A DNA stretch of 64,000 nt, taken from the NCBI GenBank assembly GCA_016859345.1, contig CM029121.1:11225411-11289410 (forward strand). The letters run 5' to 3'. The position numbers were made by a program, and so were the translations under genes. Below are positions 62,694 through 64,000 of the stretch, one piece after another; positions within the stretch are counted from its first letter, which is position 1; each line of letters opens with the position of its first letter. Source of the DNA: Istiophorus platypterus. Its lineage: Eukaryota; Chordata; Actinopteri; Istiophoriformes; Istiophoridae. The notes under the pieces were generated by a model, which was not told the DNA's origin, did not search any database, and saw only the letters and a list, made by a program, of their open reading frames with translations.

Positions 62694-62707
62694 CCAGCAG
62701 GGGGCTG
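62694..62707 (+). promoter_or_regulatory. CTCF-like motif upstream of ehf
   Basis: CCAGCAGGGGGCTG fits 13 of 14 positions of the CTCF core consensus on the plus strand, the opposite orientation to the two motifs at the pdhx promoter. Confidence 0.4.
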
Positions 62708-64000
62708 ATATTCTGGTCTTAGTGATTAGCTGTAGTGCTCTTCAGAGCTGTCAACCTTTTCTAGATACATCTTACTGTGTATGTATGATTTTGATAGTAT
62801 GATAATTCAGTGTGAACCACATGCTGCAGAACAGATGAATCAATTTTGACCCCCCCCGCTGAGTTAAAGCTGCCAACATACTTCAGGATAATGCAGGATA
62901 ATAATTTTCAGTTTCACACACTTTAAAAGTATTTTACGGGTAAAGGAAATCAGAAACCAGTAGGCTTCCATTTACTGAAGTATAATTTTTGTAGTTTGTC
63001 ATATTTCATTTGTGAAGAAAGTGGGGAGCATGATTTTCAGTTTCTGCATGAGTAGTTCTGCTGTTAATCATATTGTGGGAAAACCTTTTAAACAGTTGCC
63101 TTGAGGGCACTCGTCTCCTATTTGGGGACCAGATAGCCTAATGCTTCATTTTAAAGAATAGGTTCAGTTGCAATGAAATGAAATGAACCAATGAAATACT
63201 CACATGTCCATATTTACATTGTAAGTGTTTGGTTGTAGTTATCAATGCACCAGTCCATTTACTGGCTGTGACATGATCCTTTCCAGCCGTGACTGCAATG
63301 TAAGAGATGTTGAACAAAATCCACAGTCTTTATTCTGTTCAAGAACACAATGCAATTCAACAGTCTCAGTTAGCCAAATCAAATATCTTACTAGTCCTAT
63401 CCCTTTGCTGCTGTTTGAACTCAGACTGCTAAAACCTCATAACAGCTCAGAGTTGAAATCTTGGAGGTAGTTTTGTATAGGGTGAGAACTGTAGATTTTG
63501 TTGGATTCATGTTAGGAAGGCATCTCTTTAGCAAATTAATTTTTAAATGCAAGGAAAGACCGTTGTAATCACCGTTGTAATCAAGTCTCCTGCATGAATG
63601 TCCAAAGCTCTACATGTCTATTTAGCCAGACCTCTACACCCCCACATTTTGCCTCATGGAGCTATAAGGGTCATAGAGTGAGTAGAGGCATGTATATTCT
63701 GTTAATAAGAGTTTGTCTCTTGTATACTCTATTCTCTGCATACTCTTTACATATGCATTTGATGACAGAAAAGGGCTATATGTTATCTTTAAGTTTTTTT
63801 TCAACTGTTCTATTTCTGCTATGACAAGCCAAGATGTCTGCTGTGAAAAGTCCTATTGGCACTGAACAGTGGCACTGGTTGCAACATCATGAGTTGTGCA
63901 AACATCAAAAATGAACATAATTTCTAAGGATATTATTTTAGACAGAAGAGAAAAAAAACACCCCCAAAAATAGAACCATGTGTGTCTATGAAGTTTTGTT

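Larger units (their letters stand above)
53946..64000. other. Region upstream of ehf, no assigned gene
   Basis: About 10 kb containing the unlocated 5' non-coding exon(s) and promoter of ehf. It holds a decayed Tc1-like transposase end (about 55050-55440), an (AAAT)n tract, an interspersed repeat (about 61515-61690), a CTCF-like motif and one possible plus-strand exon (57347-57549). I looked for elf5, the expected next gene in the opposite orientation, and saw no PNT or ETS exon. Confidence 0.55.

Noticed and set aside
1..64000. Prokaryotic-style systems, CRISPR arrays, operons, tRNA or rRNA genes
   Set aside because: Split genes with GT-AG introns and vertebrate synteny show nuclear vertebrate DNA; no regularly spaced direct repeats and no recognisable tRNA or rRNA were seen.

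Overview
The window is vertebrate nuclear DNA, most likely from a ray-finned (probably percomorph) fish. It is AT-rich, with long introns and many (CA)n, (AT)n and poly-A/T tracts. It carries Tc1/mariner debris and copies of interspersed repeats of the kind abundant in spiny-rayed fish genomes. Three protein-coding genes can be assembled exon by exon. All lie on the minus strand and follow the vertebrate synteny cd44 - pdhx - ehf (human 11p13). The species call rests on repeat style and protein divergence only.

Region 1 (1-10.9 kb) is cd44, entered from its 3' end. The last cytoplasmic exon(s) lie left of the window. Six exons are visible: signal peptide, two link-module exons, a short exon with the sixth cysteine, one stem exon and the transmembrane exon. 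No variable exons were found. Intron 5 holds a sharp CpG-rich island at 440-990. Intron 1 holds a long (TA)n tract and a 160-bp inverted-repeat element.

Region 2 (10.9-18 kb) is intergenic, with one long fish interspersed repeat and no recognisable gene.

Region 3 (18-45 kb) is pdhx, the E3-binding protein of the mitochondrial pyruvate dehydrogenase complex. Eleven exons assemble into a continuous 491-residue reading frame with consistent splice phases. Its introns contain a truncated Tc1-like element, a hairpin-forming segment and a long (GT)n tract close to the exon 4 acceptor.

Region 4 (45-49 kb) is an AT-rich intergenic stretch. In mammals apip lies head-to-head with PDHX here; I found no trace of it.

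Region 5 (49-54 kb) is ehf, an ETS transcription factor of epithelial cells. Eight coding exons give a continuous 287-residue frame with an N-terminal PNT/SAM domain, four tiny linker exons and a C-terminal ETS domain.

Region 6 (54-64 kb) lies upstream of ehf. It is non-coding as far as I can tell, with a decayed Tc1 transposase end, another fish interspersed repeat, a CTCF-like motif and one possible plus-strand exon.

The genes are linked by conserved synteny rather than by a pathway: a hyaluronan receptor, a mitochondrial complex subunit and an epithelial transcription factor. Exon coordinates were derived by hand from reading frames, splice dinucleotides and phase continuity. I found no wholly new biological system. 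The most notable observations are listed as findings.
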